A stretch of DNA of 58,758 bases, taken from Cymbomonas tetramitiformis. Lineage: Eukaryota; Chlorophyta; Pyramimonadophyceae; Pyramimonadales; Pyramimonadaceae. The position numbers were made by a program, and so were the translations under genes. Positions 10,556-19,763 of the stretch are shown one piece after another; the stretch's first letter is position 1; every line of letters starts with the position of its first letter. The notes beneath the pieces were generated by a model. It searched no databases and had not been told where the DNA came from. It was given only the letters and a program-made list of their open reading frames with translations. The stretch lies in contig LGRX02014848.1 of the NCBI GenBank assembly GCA_001247695.2, positions 1 through 58,758 of the forward strand. The letters run 5' to 3'.

Positions 10556-10647
10556 TCTGTCGCATAAGAAAAAAAAAAACCACGCCCGTCGGGCGTATGA
10601 GTAAATTGATTTCCCCGGCCCTACTCTGGGCCGGATCTGTCGCATAA
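10556..10647 (-). mobile_element. Tiny SINE-like retroposon, copy 1, with target-site duplication
   Basis: The 12-base sequence TCTGTCGCATAA occurs at 10556-10567 and again at 10636-10647, flanking a 68-base insert (10568-10635). On the minus strand the insert has two GC-rich hairpins (GGCCC...GGGCC, then CGCCCGACGGGCG) and ends in a T run. Copy 2 at 23570 shares the second hairpin and the tail. Flanking duplications of this length plus a homopolymer-rich 3' tail are the mark of target-primed reverse transcription. Confidence 0.75.
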
Positions 10648-10778
10648 TATTTAGCGACAGTGTATACGCGTTTTTTGCGTGTGCCGCGTTGCTATAAAAT
10701 GAGAAAACGCTGCCTGCACGTCCCACCTAACACAATTTTGCGCACCAAAAATTACTTCTTATTAAGTACGACGCGTAT

Positions 10779-10786
10779 TATAAATA
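10779..10786 (+). promoter_or_regulatory. TATAAATA box, 10832 gene
   Basis: An exact TATAAATA lies 53 bases before the ATG. It follows the spacing pattern seen in front of many genes here. Confidence 0.6.
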
Positions 10787-10831
10787 CACCGGATACTAAA
10801 ATTAATATAAGAAAACTTACGTCAGAGCAAG

Positions 10832-12970
10832 ATGTCCGTCATTCCAGAATCCAGCGCGACATGTACCAATACATCAGCGCAAAATTTTGGAGCATTATCG
10901 GACACTTCCGAGGACGGTAGCTCTTACGTTGATGATTATGATTCTGATACCCACAGTGATGACGAAAACGAAGAATCTCTTGGATTCGTTATGCAGATGG
11001 CTACACCATCTGATATTTTAGTATCTGAATGGTCCGACAAAAATGATATTAATTTTAACTTATTTAAGGCGGCAAAAAAGGAAGTGGAAACTTTGCACAA
11101 GTCTTTGTCCGAACCAAGTGATAAACAGTTTTCAGTTGCAGATGTAACATGGAAAAAAATTAGTGGAAACGGCAAATCTAGACAGGAAAAAATATTGGAA
11201 AATAAAGAAAACTTTGAAAAGCTAAAAGAAGAAATTAAGAGATTGCGAGATAAAAACGATACAAGTGATAAAAACAAACCTACAAATATAGGTAATGTAA
11301 TGGAAGCTATAGGGGGAAGTGTGATTACTGCACTGGTCGAAGATGAACCAGCATCGACAAGTAAGCCAGCAGTCCCGGCATCCACAGCAGCTCCTGCCGG
11401 AAATGGTGTTGTCGGAGATGTGGACAATGCTGGCCGTTCTGCAGATGCAGCGACTGTTGAGGATTCCGCTTATGCCATACTTGAAGGGGCTGGAAATACC
11501 GATTCATCCGATGCAAGCGATGCCAGTCAATCAGCAGAAACCGATGACATGAAAAGGTTGGCCACGGTATCGGTAACGACCTCAGATGGGGAGGCTACCC
11601 CGGATTACGGGACCGACACGACAGTAGACAATCGTTTAAGCGACGAACATTCTAGCGATGACGATGACGATGACGATGACGATCCTGTCCATGATATTAC
11701 AACTGTTACGGAGCTAAGTCCTACTGACGATGGGGAAGAAATTGAAAAAAATAAATTTCCGGCAGAGGCCGATTCTAGTTCGACGATTGCCGCCGCGACG
11801 ATTGCCGCCGCGACTCCGCCTGTACCTCCGCCTCCAGCGAATGAACCGGCAACTCCGGCGCCCGCGCCAAAGGCATTGCCTGTACCTCCGCTTCCGCTTC
11901 CGCCTCCGCCTGCGGCAAAGCTTGCGCTTCCGCTTCCGCCTCTGCCTGCGGCAGAGCTTGCGCCTGCGCTTCCGCTTCCGCCTCTGCCTGCGGCAGCGCT
12001 TGCGCCTGCGCTTCCGCTTCCGCCTCTGCCTGCGGCAGCGCTTGCGCTTCTGCCTACGCCTGCGGCAGCGCTTGCGCTTCCGCCTACGCCTGCGGCAGCG
12101 CTTGCGCTTCCGCCTCCGCATGCGGCAGCGCTTCCGCTTCCGCCTACGCCTGCGGCAGCGCCTCCGCCTCCGGCTCCAGCGAGTACAGCGGCAACTCCAG
12201 CGCCCCCGCCTCCGCCTGCGGCAGCGCCTCCGCCTCCGCCTGCGGCAGCGCCTCCGCCTCCGCCTCCGCCTTTACATACACAAATAGATGTGTTAAAATT
12301 TGAAAATGAGACGCTTAAATCCAAAAATGCGATCCTCGAAAAGCGCCTTGAAAACACCGTGGACGCTCGCGACCGCTCGCAACGCGAGTACTACCTGCAG
12401 ACCCGCAAGGTACAGACCCTGGCCAACGAACTGCATACGTTGGCCCATTCGCACCATCCAGCGTTGTACCGCAAGATGCATTTGGGCGCGCTCGCCGCGC
12501 CGGCGAGCGTGCACTTGTGCTTCGCGCCGAGGATAGCGGCGGTCGACGAGGACGGCAAAGGCGTCGCGACATACGTCGACTGCAGCGACGCGCGCTCCGG
12601 CCGGGAGTTCGTGTGCGACACCCAGAGCGACCTCCGGGAGTGCGTGCAAGCCTACGCAGCGCAGATTTACAAACAGGACAGCGCGAACCGTCCGACGATC
12701 GACCGTCTAGCCGACTCGCGCGACGTCGTGCTTGTCGCGCGCGCACCGCGGTACGCGGTGTTGCTGGCGCCGTCGTGCACCGCGAAACAGGCGGACGTGT
12801 TGGAGCGCTTGGCGCCGGAGGATCGTAACATAAACGACGCCGCGGACGACGGGCGGTACGCGCCTTGGAGCCGCGCGTGCAGCGAAATGTGGACGAAACG
12901 ATATCAAGTCTTTGAACGCAAGCATCTGCCGTCGGATCTGCGAACCGCTCTGGCGGTTTTGTTTTCTTAA
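10832..12970 (+). CDS. Acidic, proline/alanine-repeat and coiled-coil protein, unknown function
   Basis: The product has 712 residues in clear blocks. Residues 1-320 are acidic and Ser/Asp/Glu-rich. Residues about 327-480 are a low-complexity Pro/Ala/Leu tract with P-L-P-A-A and P-P-P-P-P repeats. Residues about 485-540 are a heptad-like coiled coil. Residues about 545-712 form a globular C-terminal domain. Poly-proline tracts of this kind can bind profilin, SH3 or WW domains, as in formins and viral actin nucleators, but I see no WH2 or FH2 motif, so a cytoskeletal role is only a guess. The 5' third of the gene is AT-rich and the 3' third GC-rich, as if two genes were joined across the repeat. 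Confidence 0.75.
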   Translation: MSVIPESSATCTNTSAQNFGALSDTSEDGSSYVDDYDSDTHSDDENEESLGFVMQMATPSDILVSEWSDKNDINFNLFKAAKKEVETLHKSLSEPSDKQFSVADVTWKKISGNGKSRQEKILENKENFEKLKEEIKRLRDKNDTSDKNKPTNIGNVMEAIGGSVITALVEDEPASTSKPAVPASTAAPAGNGVVGDVDNAGRSADAATVEDSAYAILEGAGNTDSSDASDASQSAETDDMKRLATVSVTTSDGEATPDYGTDTTVDNRLSDEHSSDDDDDDDDDPVHDITTVTELSPTDDGEEIEKNKFPAEADSSSTIAAATIAAATPPVPPPPANEPATPAPAPKALPVPPLPLPPPPAAKLALPLPPLPAAELAPALPLPPLPAAALAPALPLPPLPAAALALLPTPAAALALPPTPAAALALPPPHAAALPLPPTPAAAPPPPAPASTAATPAPPPPPAAAPPPPPAAAPPPPPPPLHTQIDVLKFENETLKSKNAILEKRLENTVDARDRSQREYYLQTRKVQTLANELHTLAHSHHPALYRKMHLGALAAPASVHLCFAPRIAAVDEDGKGVATYVDCSDARSGREFVCDTQSDLRECVQAYAAQIYKQDSANRPTIDRLADSRDVVLVARAPRYAVLLAPSCTAKQADVLERLAPEDRNINDAADDGRYAPWSRACSEMWTKRYQVFERKHLPSDLRTALAVLFS

Positions 12971-13045
12971 GTTTGTGCCTGTCACGGTCGCGCGTGCATA
13001 TAGATAAGTGCGTGCTCAAGACCGTAACGCGCCACATAAACTACC

Positions 13046-13729
13046 ATGTCCATCATTACGGAGGCGCAGCCGGAACGGCGTTGTTACATCGTAACAGTTG
13101 CAAACACCGATGCATCAACTTTTAACAAAACTAATAATGCGCGTTACGTACGTACCAAGACGGACGACAACACCACACGCATAGTAACGATCTCAAATAC
13201 AGAGAGTGATTCGGAATCTGCGGTTACGGCGCGTTACGTGGCTTGCGTTGACGACGGGGACAACGAAATACACCCGTCGGTCGTGGATGCAGTCACATTC
13301 GAGGACGCATCGTGTAGAGCACGGTGCACAGTTGAAACCAAATTGCTCGAGAGTGAGTTAGCACGCGCGCATGGCGAGAAATCTGAAAGTAGAAACGAAT
13401 TAAGGCAGACGCAGCTCGACCTAGAAGTACTGTCAACTACCAATCAGATTTTAATCGCACAAAACGATCTTTTATCAACGGACTTGGAAACAACTAAAGA
13501 TGCAAACATTCAAATACAATCTGAAAAAGATACTCTACAAACCAGAGCTAAACATCTTAATGAACTAAGGGAACAACGTAGAGTTCGTGACACGGTGCTA
13601 AAGACAGAAATTCTGAATTTAGAAAATATTATTGCGCAGTATGAAAATAAACCTGATGTAAACAAGCTAAATACCGATTTAAATAAGCAAATCGGCATTA
13701 TTCGTAATTATACGGATAGCTCAGAGTAG
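13046..13729 (+). CDS. Coiled-coil protein, unknown function
   Basis: The product has 227 residues and opens with ATG. Residues about 95-215 are a long, charged, leucine-periodic helix predicted to be coiled coil; the N-terminus is Thr/Ser/Asp-rich. It is AT-rich compared with its 3' neighbours. It lies 75 bases after the proline-rich coiled-coil gene on the same strand, so the two could be partners in one structure (inference). An ATATAGATA sequence about 45 bases upstream is a TATA-like candidate. A hairpin follows the stop. Confidence 0.7.
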   Translation: MSIITEAQPERRCYIVTVANTDASTFNKTNNARYVRTKTDDNTTRIVTISNTESDSESAVTARYVACVDDGDNEIHPSVVDAVTFEDASCRARCTVETKLLESELARAHGEKSESRNELRQTQLDLEVLSTTNQILIAQNDLLSTDLETTKDANIQIQSEKDTLQTRAKHLNELREQRRVRDTVLKTEILNLENIIAQYENKPDVNKLNTDLNKQIGIIRNYTDSSE

Positions 13730-13781
13730 GGCCAGGACAATAATATACTCGTATGCCCAAAGGACGTTTTTTTGTAAAAGG

Positions 13782-13814
13782 GTAACATTAGATACAGATT
13801 ATCGTCTATGTTAC
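13782..13814. terminator. Hairpin downstream of the coiled-coil gene
   Basis: GTAACAT pairs with ATGTTAC, extended by AGA/TCT past one bulged base. It begins 53 bases after the stop. Confidence 0.5.
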
Positions 13815-13839
13815 TTTTATGTTCAAAATACATTTTAAA

Positions 13840-13847
13840 TATAAATA
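13840..13847 (+). promoter_or_regulatory. TATAAATA box, 13874 gene
   Basis: An exact TATAAATA lies 34 bases before the ATG at 13874. Confidence 0.6.
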
Positions 13848-13873
13848 TACGCGAATAGTGCGCTTGCAGAATC

Positions 13874-14674
13874 ATGCTGCGCTGGCTTCGCGAAACCCCC
13901 GCCTCGGACGTGTACGAGCTAGTGCTTGGCCGCGATCGCTACGAGGTCGAATTGCCCTGCTCCGACGCATGCTCCGCGCCTCTCAAGGCGTTTATCCACG
14001 CGAACCAAACGCACGCCGCACTCGTAGCGGCGGAAACCGACAGCGCAGCGTGCGCCCGGTATGCCGTATGCTGCTCAACGCTGGACGCGATCTTGACGCA
14101 GCAGCACGGTCCGGCGGGTAGTTTATGGGGGGTCTGCGTGCCCGCGCTTAACCCCGCGTACGTGCGCGCCTGCGGCAACCTCGCCCGCGTGCGCTGTACG
14201 GTGAACGCCTGGAGGTGCGGCCCGCGCGCGGTGTACGTCGCGCTGTGCGATCTCTGCGAGTGTATGTCTGCCGGAAACGCCTGCGGAGTTGCCATGCAAG
14301 CCGTCGCGATGCAACGCGAGGTGATTCCGCGTATGACGGACGCGGCGTGGGAGCTGTGCATGGACATGGCGGCTTACGCCACCGCGGTAAACCTGATCGG
14401 CGTGACGGCTTGCGCGGTGCACATGGCCAGTTCCATCGCCCCGGATTGCGACTCGGAGCTCAAGCCATGGATGAACCGGTGGAAGCGAGCGTGTACGGTG
14501 TTGCAGCGCGCAGAACCCACTCATGCGGATTTGGATGCGAGCGCGTCCGATCACGCCCTGATGACGCGCGCAGCGCTGGGTGTGTCGGAGGTTACCATCG
14601 CGTGCACCAACCGGTGCTTGGCGAGACTGCACGACGCACTGACATCGGAGGTGCCGGTGATGCGCGATCGGTAA
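13874..14674 (+). CDS. Conserved-looking cysteine-rich helical protein, unknown function
   Basis: The product has 266 residues with an ATG start 34 bases after a TATAAATA box. The sequence is rich in Ala and Cys (about 20 Cys), mostly helical in appearance, with no transmembrane segment and no family signature that I recognise. Coding potential is supported by the promoter, GC-rich codon usage like the primase, and a tight boundary with the next promoter. Opposite-strand frames over this region look like shadows. Confidence 0.65.
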   Translation: MLRWLRETPASDVYELVLGRDRYEVELPCSDACSAPLKAFIHANQTHAALVAAETDSAACARYAVCCSTLDAILTQQHGPAGSLWGVCVPALNPAYVRACGNLARVRCTVNAWRCGPRAVYVALCDLCECMSAGNACGVAMQAVAMQREVIPRMTDAAWELCMDMAAYATAVNLIGVTACAVHMASSIAPDCDSELKPWMNRWKRACTVLQRAEPTHADLDASASDHALMTRAALGVSEVTIACTNRCLARLHDALTSEVPVMRDR

Positions 14675-14732
14675 GAGACCGAGGTGCCAGGCGCTCGCAG
14701 ATGCGGCGATTTAGCGATCTCGTGGAGGATGG

Positions 14733-14740
14733 TATAAATA
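14733..14740 (+). promoter_or_regulatory. TATAAATA box, Hint gene
   Basis: An exact TATAAATA lies 41 bases before the ATG at 14774. It sits downstream of an upstream in-frame GTG-started extension, so it helps decide the start. Confidence 0.65.
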
Positions 14741-14773
14741 GAAAGTTTGCATCGGGTAACACCTACACGGCAC

Positions 14774-15346
14774 ATGGGGTTGCACGCGGACACGCTCGTG
14801 CATCGTGTGGATGCGGACCCGATACCCGCGCGCTCGCTGGTCCGCGGTATGGCGGTGCGCACCCTCAGCGGCGCCCCGGCGAACGTGGTGTGCGTGGTGC
14901 GCACGGACGTGTCGCTCGTACCGAACGGCTGTCGATTGGCAAACTGCGGCGACCGCCGCTGGATAAGCGAATACCACCCGGTGTGTAGAATAAGCGCGCA
15001 GCGCGCCACTCGATGGTGGCACGCCAGGGACACCGGAGACGTGCGTTCCACGCCCGAGTGCGCGCACGTCTACGACATCGTGCTGGATCACGAGCACACT
15101 GTATGCGTCGGGACCGACCCGCTATTCGGCATCGCCACGCTCGGGCACAGGTTCGAAGACAACTGCGTGCAACACCCCTATTTCGGGAGCGATCGCATTA
15201 TCCAGGATCTAGCGCGGTTTCCGTCGTACAAACGGAACGGTCTGGTGGATCTTCGCGCAGACATGTTCGTGCGCGACAAGAGCCTCAACGTGATCGTGCG
15301 GATACAGAATAACGACGCGAGCTCGGGCTCGTGCACCCTCGCCTAG
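14774..15346 (+). CDS. Stand-alone Hint (hedgehog/intein) domain protein
   Basis: The product has 190 residues when started at the ATG after the TATA box. It resembles the Hint-fold proteins of algal viruses. There is an N-terminal D-T-L-V strand followed by P-I-P-A-R-S-L-V-R-G-M, then a second half reading VYDIVLDHEHTVCVG, IATLGH and HPYFGS. In self-processing Hint domains the first residue is Cys or Ser. Here the residue after Met is Gly, so self-cleavage is unlikely and the domain may act as a binding module. A shorter, degraded relative lies 900 bases downstream (16259). Confidence 0.7.
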   Translation: MGLHADTLVHRVDADPIPARSLVRGMAVRTLSGAPANVVCVVRTDVSLVPNGCRLANCGDRRWISEYHPVCRISAQRATRWWHARDTGDVRSTPECAHVYDIVLDHEHTVCVGTDPLFGIATLGHRFEDNCVQHPYFGSDRIIQDLARFPSYKRNGLVDLRADMFVRDKSLNVIVRIQNNDASSGSCTLA

Positions 15347-15600
15347 ACGCGTCACGTTTTGCTGCATCAGAATTGGTTCGGATTTTTTGGCACGTTTTTT
15401 GAACCGGACGGAATCAGCGACAAAGAGAAGTGCTTGCATTTTGTGTTACAGATTACAGAAGGTGAAATAAGTACCGGCGGCGCGTTTGATAGACGACCGT
15501 GAAAGCATAATACACATTTGCAAAATTTTGCACAAGTCGCTTCGCTTTCAATTACCAAAAGACAACCTTGAAATGCCATTCGGCGATGAATGACCAAAAT

Positions 15601-15900
15601 TTAATTTTGAGCGACACAGGCGCCCCCGCATTTTTCGATAAGCTCTTCCGTGGCGCTCAGGATGACCCGGCTGTCTTTTTCGATCGTTTGCATGTTCTCT
15701 TCGACGAACGACAGGGTCAACCTCTCAGAAGTTCCCAAATGAGCTGTTGGAACGCCCTGCAGCTCGAGCAGCATGGCCTTCGCGTTTTCGTGCATGCTGC
15801 TCAATTCGGTGTTTAGAGCGACGAATGCGCCGTTCGCGCGTTTCAGCAGCATCTCCTGCTTCATCAGTAGCTCATCGAGCGCTTTTAGCCTACGCTGCAT
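15601..15900 (-). CDS. Small coiled-coil protein, unknown function
   Basis: The product has 99 residues from an ATG at 15900. Residues 1-60 and 65-90 are helical and leucine-periodic, consistent with a two-helix coiled coil. A TATACC-like sequence lies upstream on the minus strand at about 15934. No family is recognised. It is one of the few minus-strand genes in this block. Confidence 0.55.
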   Translation of the reverse strand: MQRRLKALDELLMKQEMLLKRANGAFVALNTELSSMHENAKAMLLELQGVPTAHLGTSERLTLSFVEENMQTIEKDSRVILSATEELIEKCGGACVAQN

Positions 15901-16258
15901 CGGTCCTTGATTTCAAAACCTTTTGCCAGGGGTATGTATACCGTGCGCTCAGCAATCGCGGCGCGATAGCGTGCGATGAGGTCCGCATATACGTATGCGC
16001 ATGCGCTCGTTCGCCACGATCAACCCCGAATCGCTTCCGGCGTCGGCGTGTGCTTCATGTCGGCGGTAGCCACCTTATCCTCGATACCGTGCTTAGGCAT
16101 AGTAAGCCTACCACGCGTATTCTTTTGTAAAAACGTGACCAGATCACAACAAACTCTCTCTCGACCGTCTTGTGTCTTTAATAGTTCGGGAACGAGCCTC
16201 GCGTTCTAGTCGACCGGATTTATGACGCCAACTGCACGCATCCGCGTCATCTAAAAAA
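15901..16258. other. Intergenic region, no credible gene
   Basis: Open frames here are short and lack promoters or family signals. The segment may hold the eroded front half of the Hint copy that follows, but I could not align it with confidence. Confidence 0.4.
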
Positions 16259-16612
16259 ATGCTTTGCCTGACATGCCAAGGAGTCTCCGAACGTTGTCAA
16301 CCGAAAAGACTTTGGTTTTGTTTTGAACCTCGCTTGCGCGAACAAAGTCTTAGCACGTGTGCTGTACTGTATGCGTCCACAAGACGACTCATCAAACGCT
16401 GTCGGCCGAGGCTTAACCACCTCTACAAAGCGATGCCGGACCACGAGCACACCCTGTGCGTAAGCGACGACGCGCTGGCTGGGATGGCCACGCTCGGGGC
16501 GCGGCTGGAGGACAGCTCGCTGCCCCATTGGGAGCTTTACCTAGACACGCTCGCGCTTATGCAAGAAGGGCGATTTGCGCTGTATAAATACGACCCACCG
16601 GCACGTACGTAA
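16259..16612 (+). pseudogene. Truncated second Hint-domain copy
   Basis: An open frame of 117 residues whose second half matches the end of the Hint protein at 14774. It has DHEHTLCVSDD where the full copy has DHEHTVCVGTD, and MATLGARLED where the other has IATLGHRFED. The N-terminal Hint strands are absent, and the conserved TLGH histidine has become alanine. The final codons overlap the TATAAATA box of the next gene. I read it as a decayed tandem duplicate; a short functional protein is possible but less likely. Confidence 0.6.
16583..16590 (+). promoter_or_regulatory. TATAAATA box, 16631 gene
   Basis: An exact TATAAATA lies 48 bases before the ATG at 16631, inside the end of the Hint fragment. 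Confidence 0.65.
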
Positions 16613-16630
16613 CACGCACCGCGTCGCAAC

Positions 16631-17638
16631 ATGGCTCGAGTGTCTTCTTTGGGTGATGTGCAAAGTCTGCTCAAAATTATGCCGATGGTGCAAAATGGGG
16701 CTCCAAATCAACGTGTGTTGTTTAGGACTCTCGTGGAGAACAACGTGTTGCCCAACACGGCGATGTACAACCAAGTACCGAGTACCGCCATGGTCAGTTG
16801 TATCGAAACGGTCAAGCACGCCATCCAAACGCTGTTGGAATGCGTGCAGCATTCCGCAAAAAGTGCTGCCAGCGTAGGCCCGTTAAACTTTGAGCAAGTC
16901 GACGCGTGCCGCGATCGGTTGCTTGTGTCGCTGGAGCAAATGGAGCGATGCATGCGCGCGTGCCAGACTCAGTTTCAGCACATGATCAAACTTGATACGG
17001 GTGATCGTGACGCGTTTTACGCCCACTTCGAGTTGCTTCGCGTACCCTTCAAAGCCGAGAAGGCCGCGGTCGACGGTTTATACGACTTTCACACAGCGAT
17101 CGGCGACATGATCATGGCGATCAAAGCTATCGACGAGGTGCTTAAGGGTATGGTTGTCGTGCCCGAGACCGTCGTAGCCGTGCGAGGCATGTGCTGCCAA
17201 GCGTTGCTAAGTCCGCACGTAACGGCAAATCAGCCGATCAGCGAAATCAGCACGATGATTTGGCAACTGACGTTGCAGTTTATGCTGAACGTTAAAGATC
17301 GTAGTCACGCGCCCGGTTTGACGCTCGCGCTCGGCCAGCTTATGCGCGCCGTCACAACTCTGCGAGCTTGCTTTGCGATGAAAGACGTGCACATGTCGTC
17401 TTTGATAAACGCGTGTCAGCTGCGCCAAACCGCTATCGCAACGATGGATCCGGATGTCATTTTACGGGTCGGCACTTTGAAGCCCTCACCCTCCGACAAT
17501 CACAGGCCTGATCAGATGATTATCAATGTCGGTGAGGACACAATTCAGCAAGCCTACAAGCATCTACGCAAGATATTTAGCGCCAATCCGGAGCATTTTC
17601 CTACAGATTTTGCGTACTGCGTGGTGTTCCACGCCTAA
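16631..17638 (+). CDS. Helical protein of unknown function (candidate structural protein)
   Basis: The product has 335 residues with an ATG start after a well-placed TATA box and a perfect palindrome after the stop, so it is a well-defined transcription unit. It is mostly alpha-helical with many Met, Gln and Cys residues and no membrane segment. I recognise no family. Length and composition would fit a virion or tegument-like protein, but there is no direct evidence. Confidence 0.7.
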   Translation: MARVSSLGDVQSLLKIMPMVQNGAPNQRVLFRTLVENNVLPNTAMYNQVPSTAMVSCIETVKHAIQTLLECVQHSAKSAASVGPLNFEQVDACRDRLLVSLEQMERCMRACQTQFQHMIKLDTGDRDAFYAHFELLRVPFKAEKAAVDGLYDFHTAIGDMIMAIKAIDEVLKGMVVVPETVVAVRGMCCQALLSPHVTANQPISEISTMIWQLTLQFMLNVKDRSHAPGLTLALGQLMRAVTTLRACFAMKDVHMSSLINACQLRQTAIATMDPDVILRVGTLKPSPSDNHRPDQMIINVGEDTIQQAYKHLRKIFSANPEHFPTDFAYCVVFHA

Positions 17639-18025
17639 ACCTTTAACAGCGGTCCGGGTCGATATCGACCCAAAGCCGTTCATACGATTCGTCATGTTTA
17701 TCCTTCCATATCTCGTACAGTGTTTACCGCATTCTGTATGATGGTAGCTCGCGGCTCTGGTTTTCACGTTGATCGAAGCACGTGCAAAGCTCGCGGACTG
17801 TCGACGGGTGTAGCAACTATGGCAAACAATACGTAAACGCTTTGATGAAACGGCAGCATAGTTTTCGCTGATGCCTAAGCGTAAGACTCGGCCGCGGTGC
17901 GTGTGTCGTAAAATATTATTTTTATTTACATAACGGACAGCGCGTTAGCGCGTATACATACACACCCGTACACCGGGGGGGGCGGGGGGAAGTACTACTA
18001 TTGCGCTCAAAATTTGCGACCGCGT
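17639..18025. other. Intergenic region with terminal palindrome and G-run
   Basis: After the palindrome there is a run of about 14 G with one C and one A interruption (about 17975-17991) preceded by alternating CATACACAC sequence. I see no credible open frame. Confidence 0.5.
17656..17671. terminator. Perfect 16-bp palindrome after the 16631 gene
   Basis: GGGTCGATATCGACCC begins 18 bases after the stop codon. It is uninterrupted and self-complementary. Confidence 0.6.
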
Positions 18026-18538
18026 ATGCTTCGCGGACTGTCCGGAGCTCGCGGCTTAATTCCTCATGATGAAAACGACGACCCGCAACAGCGCTGGCGC
18101 GCTTTTATGAATCTGATGCGCCCGGAACACGCGTTGCGTCCAAACGCGGATACGCGTGCCGTGCGATGGCACGCGCGTAGCGTGCTTGAAGGCCCCCATC
18201 GGCTGGACGCTGCGACCGTAATTTTTTTTGTGCACATGGCCCGCGCTGGGCATATCGTACTCGACACGCGCACGCGCGTCGCCGAGATGCGCGCCATGCG
18301 CGCCTGTCAACGACTGGGCATGTCCGGCACAACGGCCGCCGCGTGCGTGCATTTCGTAAAACATTACGGAATGGCCGAAGAGGCTGCGCGGGCGTTTGCC
18401 GAAGGGGTGCAGGGTGGGTGCAGCGTCACGACGACGCGAATCTGCGCAGAAGCGCTCCTGCGCGCCCGCGAGGCCTGCATCGCAGCGGCCACCCAGGAGG
18501 ATGCTGCGTGCGCGGAGGTTCTTTTCGAGTGCATGTGA
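18026..18538 (+). CDS. Helical protein, unknown function
   Basis: The frame extends up to a TTG at 18014, but the first ATG is 18026, giving 170 residues. It is Ala-, Arg- and Cys-rich and helical, with GC-rich coding typical of this block. A long opposite-strand frame (18056-18736) overlaps it and looks like a shadow. No family is recognised. Confidence 0.55.
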   Translation: MLRGLSGARGLIPHDENDDPQQRWRAFMNLMRPEHALRPNADTRAVRWHARSVLEGPHRLDAATVIFFVHMARAGHIVLDTRTRVAEMRAMRACQRLGMSGTTAAACVHFVKHYGMAEEAARAFAEGVQGGCSVTTTRICAEALLRAREACIAAATQEDAACAEVLFECM

Positions 18539-18546
18539 GACGATGG

Positions 18547-18879
18547 TCACAGGCGCATTTTGTGGGGTCGGCGTAAACGATCGGACGCCATGCACGCTAG
18601 TTCCGGCTGCGCGCCGTTTTGCTTCTGCTCCAGACTGTGCTCCAGCGTTTGCACGCCCCACACGTAAGCGCACCACAGTAAATATCCGCTCAACGTCCCC
18701 ACCACGAAACGTAGCACCATCCCCAAATCGTGCCACGGGTAGGATTTCATCTGTTTATGCACCACAGGGACGATGGCGTTCGCGACGGAAAACGAAATGC
18801 TTATTTCCACGACCAGTTGGAACCGTTGCAGCGCCGTAAGCAGGAAAGTGGCGCGCAGCGATCGAACGCGCGGCTGCAT
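18547..18879 (-). CDS. Small two-pass membrane protein
   Basis: The ATG at 18879 gives 110 residues. Two hydrophobic helices are visible, at residues about 22-42 and 53-77, with a short Lys-containing loop between and a charged C-terminal tail. It converges tail-to-tail with the 18026 gene, with only 8 bases between stops. Such small two-helix proteins are common in virion membranes; that role is inferred. Confidence 0.55.
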   Translation of the reverse strand: MQPRVRSLRATFLLTALQRFQLVVEISISFSVANAIVPVVHKQMKSYPWHDLGMVLRFVVGTLSGYLLWCAYVWGVQTLEHSLEQKQNGAQPELACMASDRLRRPHKMRL

Positions 18880-18953
18880 CACGATTGCGCGTTTTGGTCA
18901 CACCGCCGACACCGCGCCGACCTCGCTGTCGTTTACGTACTACGGAGCGCGCG

Positions 18954-18961
18954 TATATATA
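18954..18961 (+). promoter_or_regulatory. TATATATA box, 18996 gene
   Basis: It lies 42 bases before the ATG at 18996. It falls inside an upstream extension of the open frame and so supports the later start. Confidence 0.55.
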
Positions 18962-18995
18962 CATACGAAGCGCAATTACGCCCACCGGGTCGCAG

Positions 18996-19763
18996 ATGCC
19001 GCTCTTTCGGAGCGACGACGCGCTCAACGCGGCCACGCGAACCGCGGTCGCTTCCATACGCGACGAATGCGGGTATAGCTACGTCTGCGATTGGGTGAAC
19101 GTGGAGAGCGACGTATGCAAACGCGCGCACGTACGGGCACCTTTTATGCACGTATCCTGCGCCGCCTGGTGCAACCTGAGACGCGCCGCGGCAACGTGCA
19201 ATCGCGAGTGCTACTTTGTGAACGACGCTAACCAAAATGAGTGCGCGATCGTGCTTTGCGCGCACCGCGTTGGCGTACCATCACCACCGACGAGCACGAA
19301 CGCCACGTCACGATCCGTGGAACAGGTGGACGTCGACCCGTTGCAGGAGCCCAAGCACGACAGAGATCGCGCATTAAGCCAGAGTTTGGAGTACGTGTGG
19401 CGGGATCGGGTAAAACACGCGGCAACGCTACTGTCGATGGCTAAGGGTCGGTACTGGGACGACGAAATGATAGCTCGATTGACAAAACTGTGCACAAACA
19501 TGGCGTCCAAAACCAGCGTGCACCGTGTGATCGATGGCGTGAGCGGTAAGCTGCGAAGCGTGATCATCACCGAGGCGCGGTTCGTGCCGTTTGCGACGCT
19601 CGACGCGCTGATGCACGAAGCGACGCGCATGGTTTGCGAATCGCGCGGGGTGATCGTCGATGTCAACGTGCACACGGCAACGATCACCGTCGACATCGTC
19701 GACCAGAAACGCAAATTAGAACAGTCCGCTGTCGAGGCTTCCTCGTGTAAACGCCGTCGCTAG
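18996..19763 (+). CDS. Cys-rich N-terminus and nuclear-targeting-like C-terminus, unknown function
   Basis: The open frame begins at 18885, but the TATA box at 18954 indicates the ATG at 18996, giving 255 residues. The first 75 residues hold about seven Cys. The last residues include K-R-K-L and K-R-R-R, a possible bipartite nuclear localisation signal. The middle is helical with a D-V-N-V-H-T-A-T-I-T-V-D-I strand near the end. No family is recognised. Confidence 0.6.
   Translation: MPLFRSDDALNAATRTAVASIRDECGYSYVCDWVNVESDVCKRAHVRAPFMHVSCAAWCNLRRAAATCNRECYFVNDANQNECAIVLCAHRVGVPSPPTSTNATSRSVEQVDVDPLQEPKHDRDRALSQSLEYVWRDRVKHAATLLSMAKGRYWDDEMIARLTKLCTNMASKTSVHRVIDGVSGKLRSVIITEARFVPFATLDALMHEATRMVCESRGVIVDVNVHTATITVDIVDQKRKLEQSAVEASSCKRRR

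Larger units (their letters stand above)
10343..10831. other. Intergenic region with SINE-like insertion, 3' hairpin and a promoter
   Basis: It holds an AATAAA at about 10386, a 3' hairpin, the SINE-like insertion at 10568 and the TATAAATA box at 10779. No credible open reading frame is present. Confidence 0.7.

Noticed and set aside
11605..12357. Glycine/alanine-rich minus-strand frame
   Set aside because: Mirror of the Pro/Ala repeat in the 10832 gene.
18056..18736. 226-residue minus-strand open frame
   Set aside because: Overlaps both the 18026 plus gene and the 18547 membrane-protein gene; composition is shadow-like.
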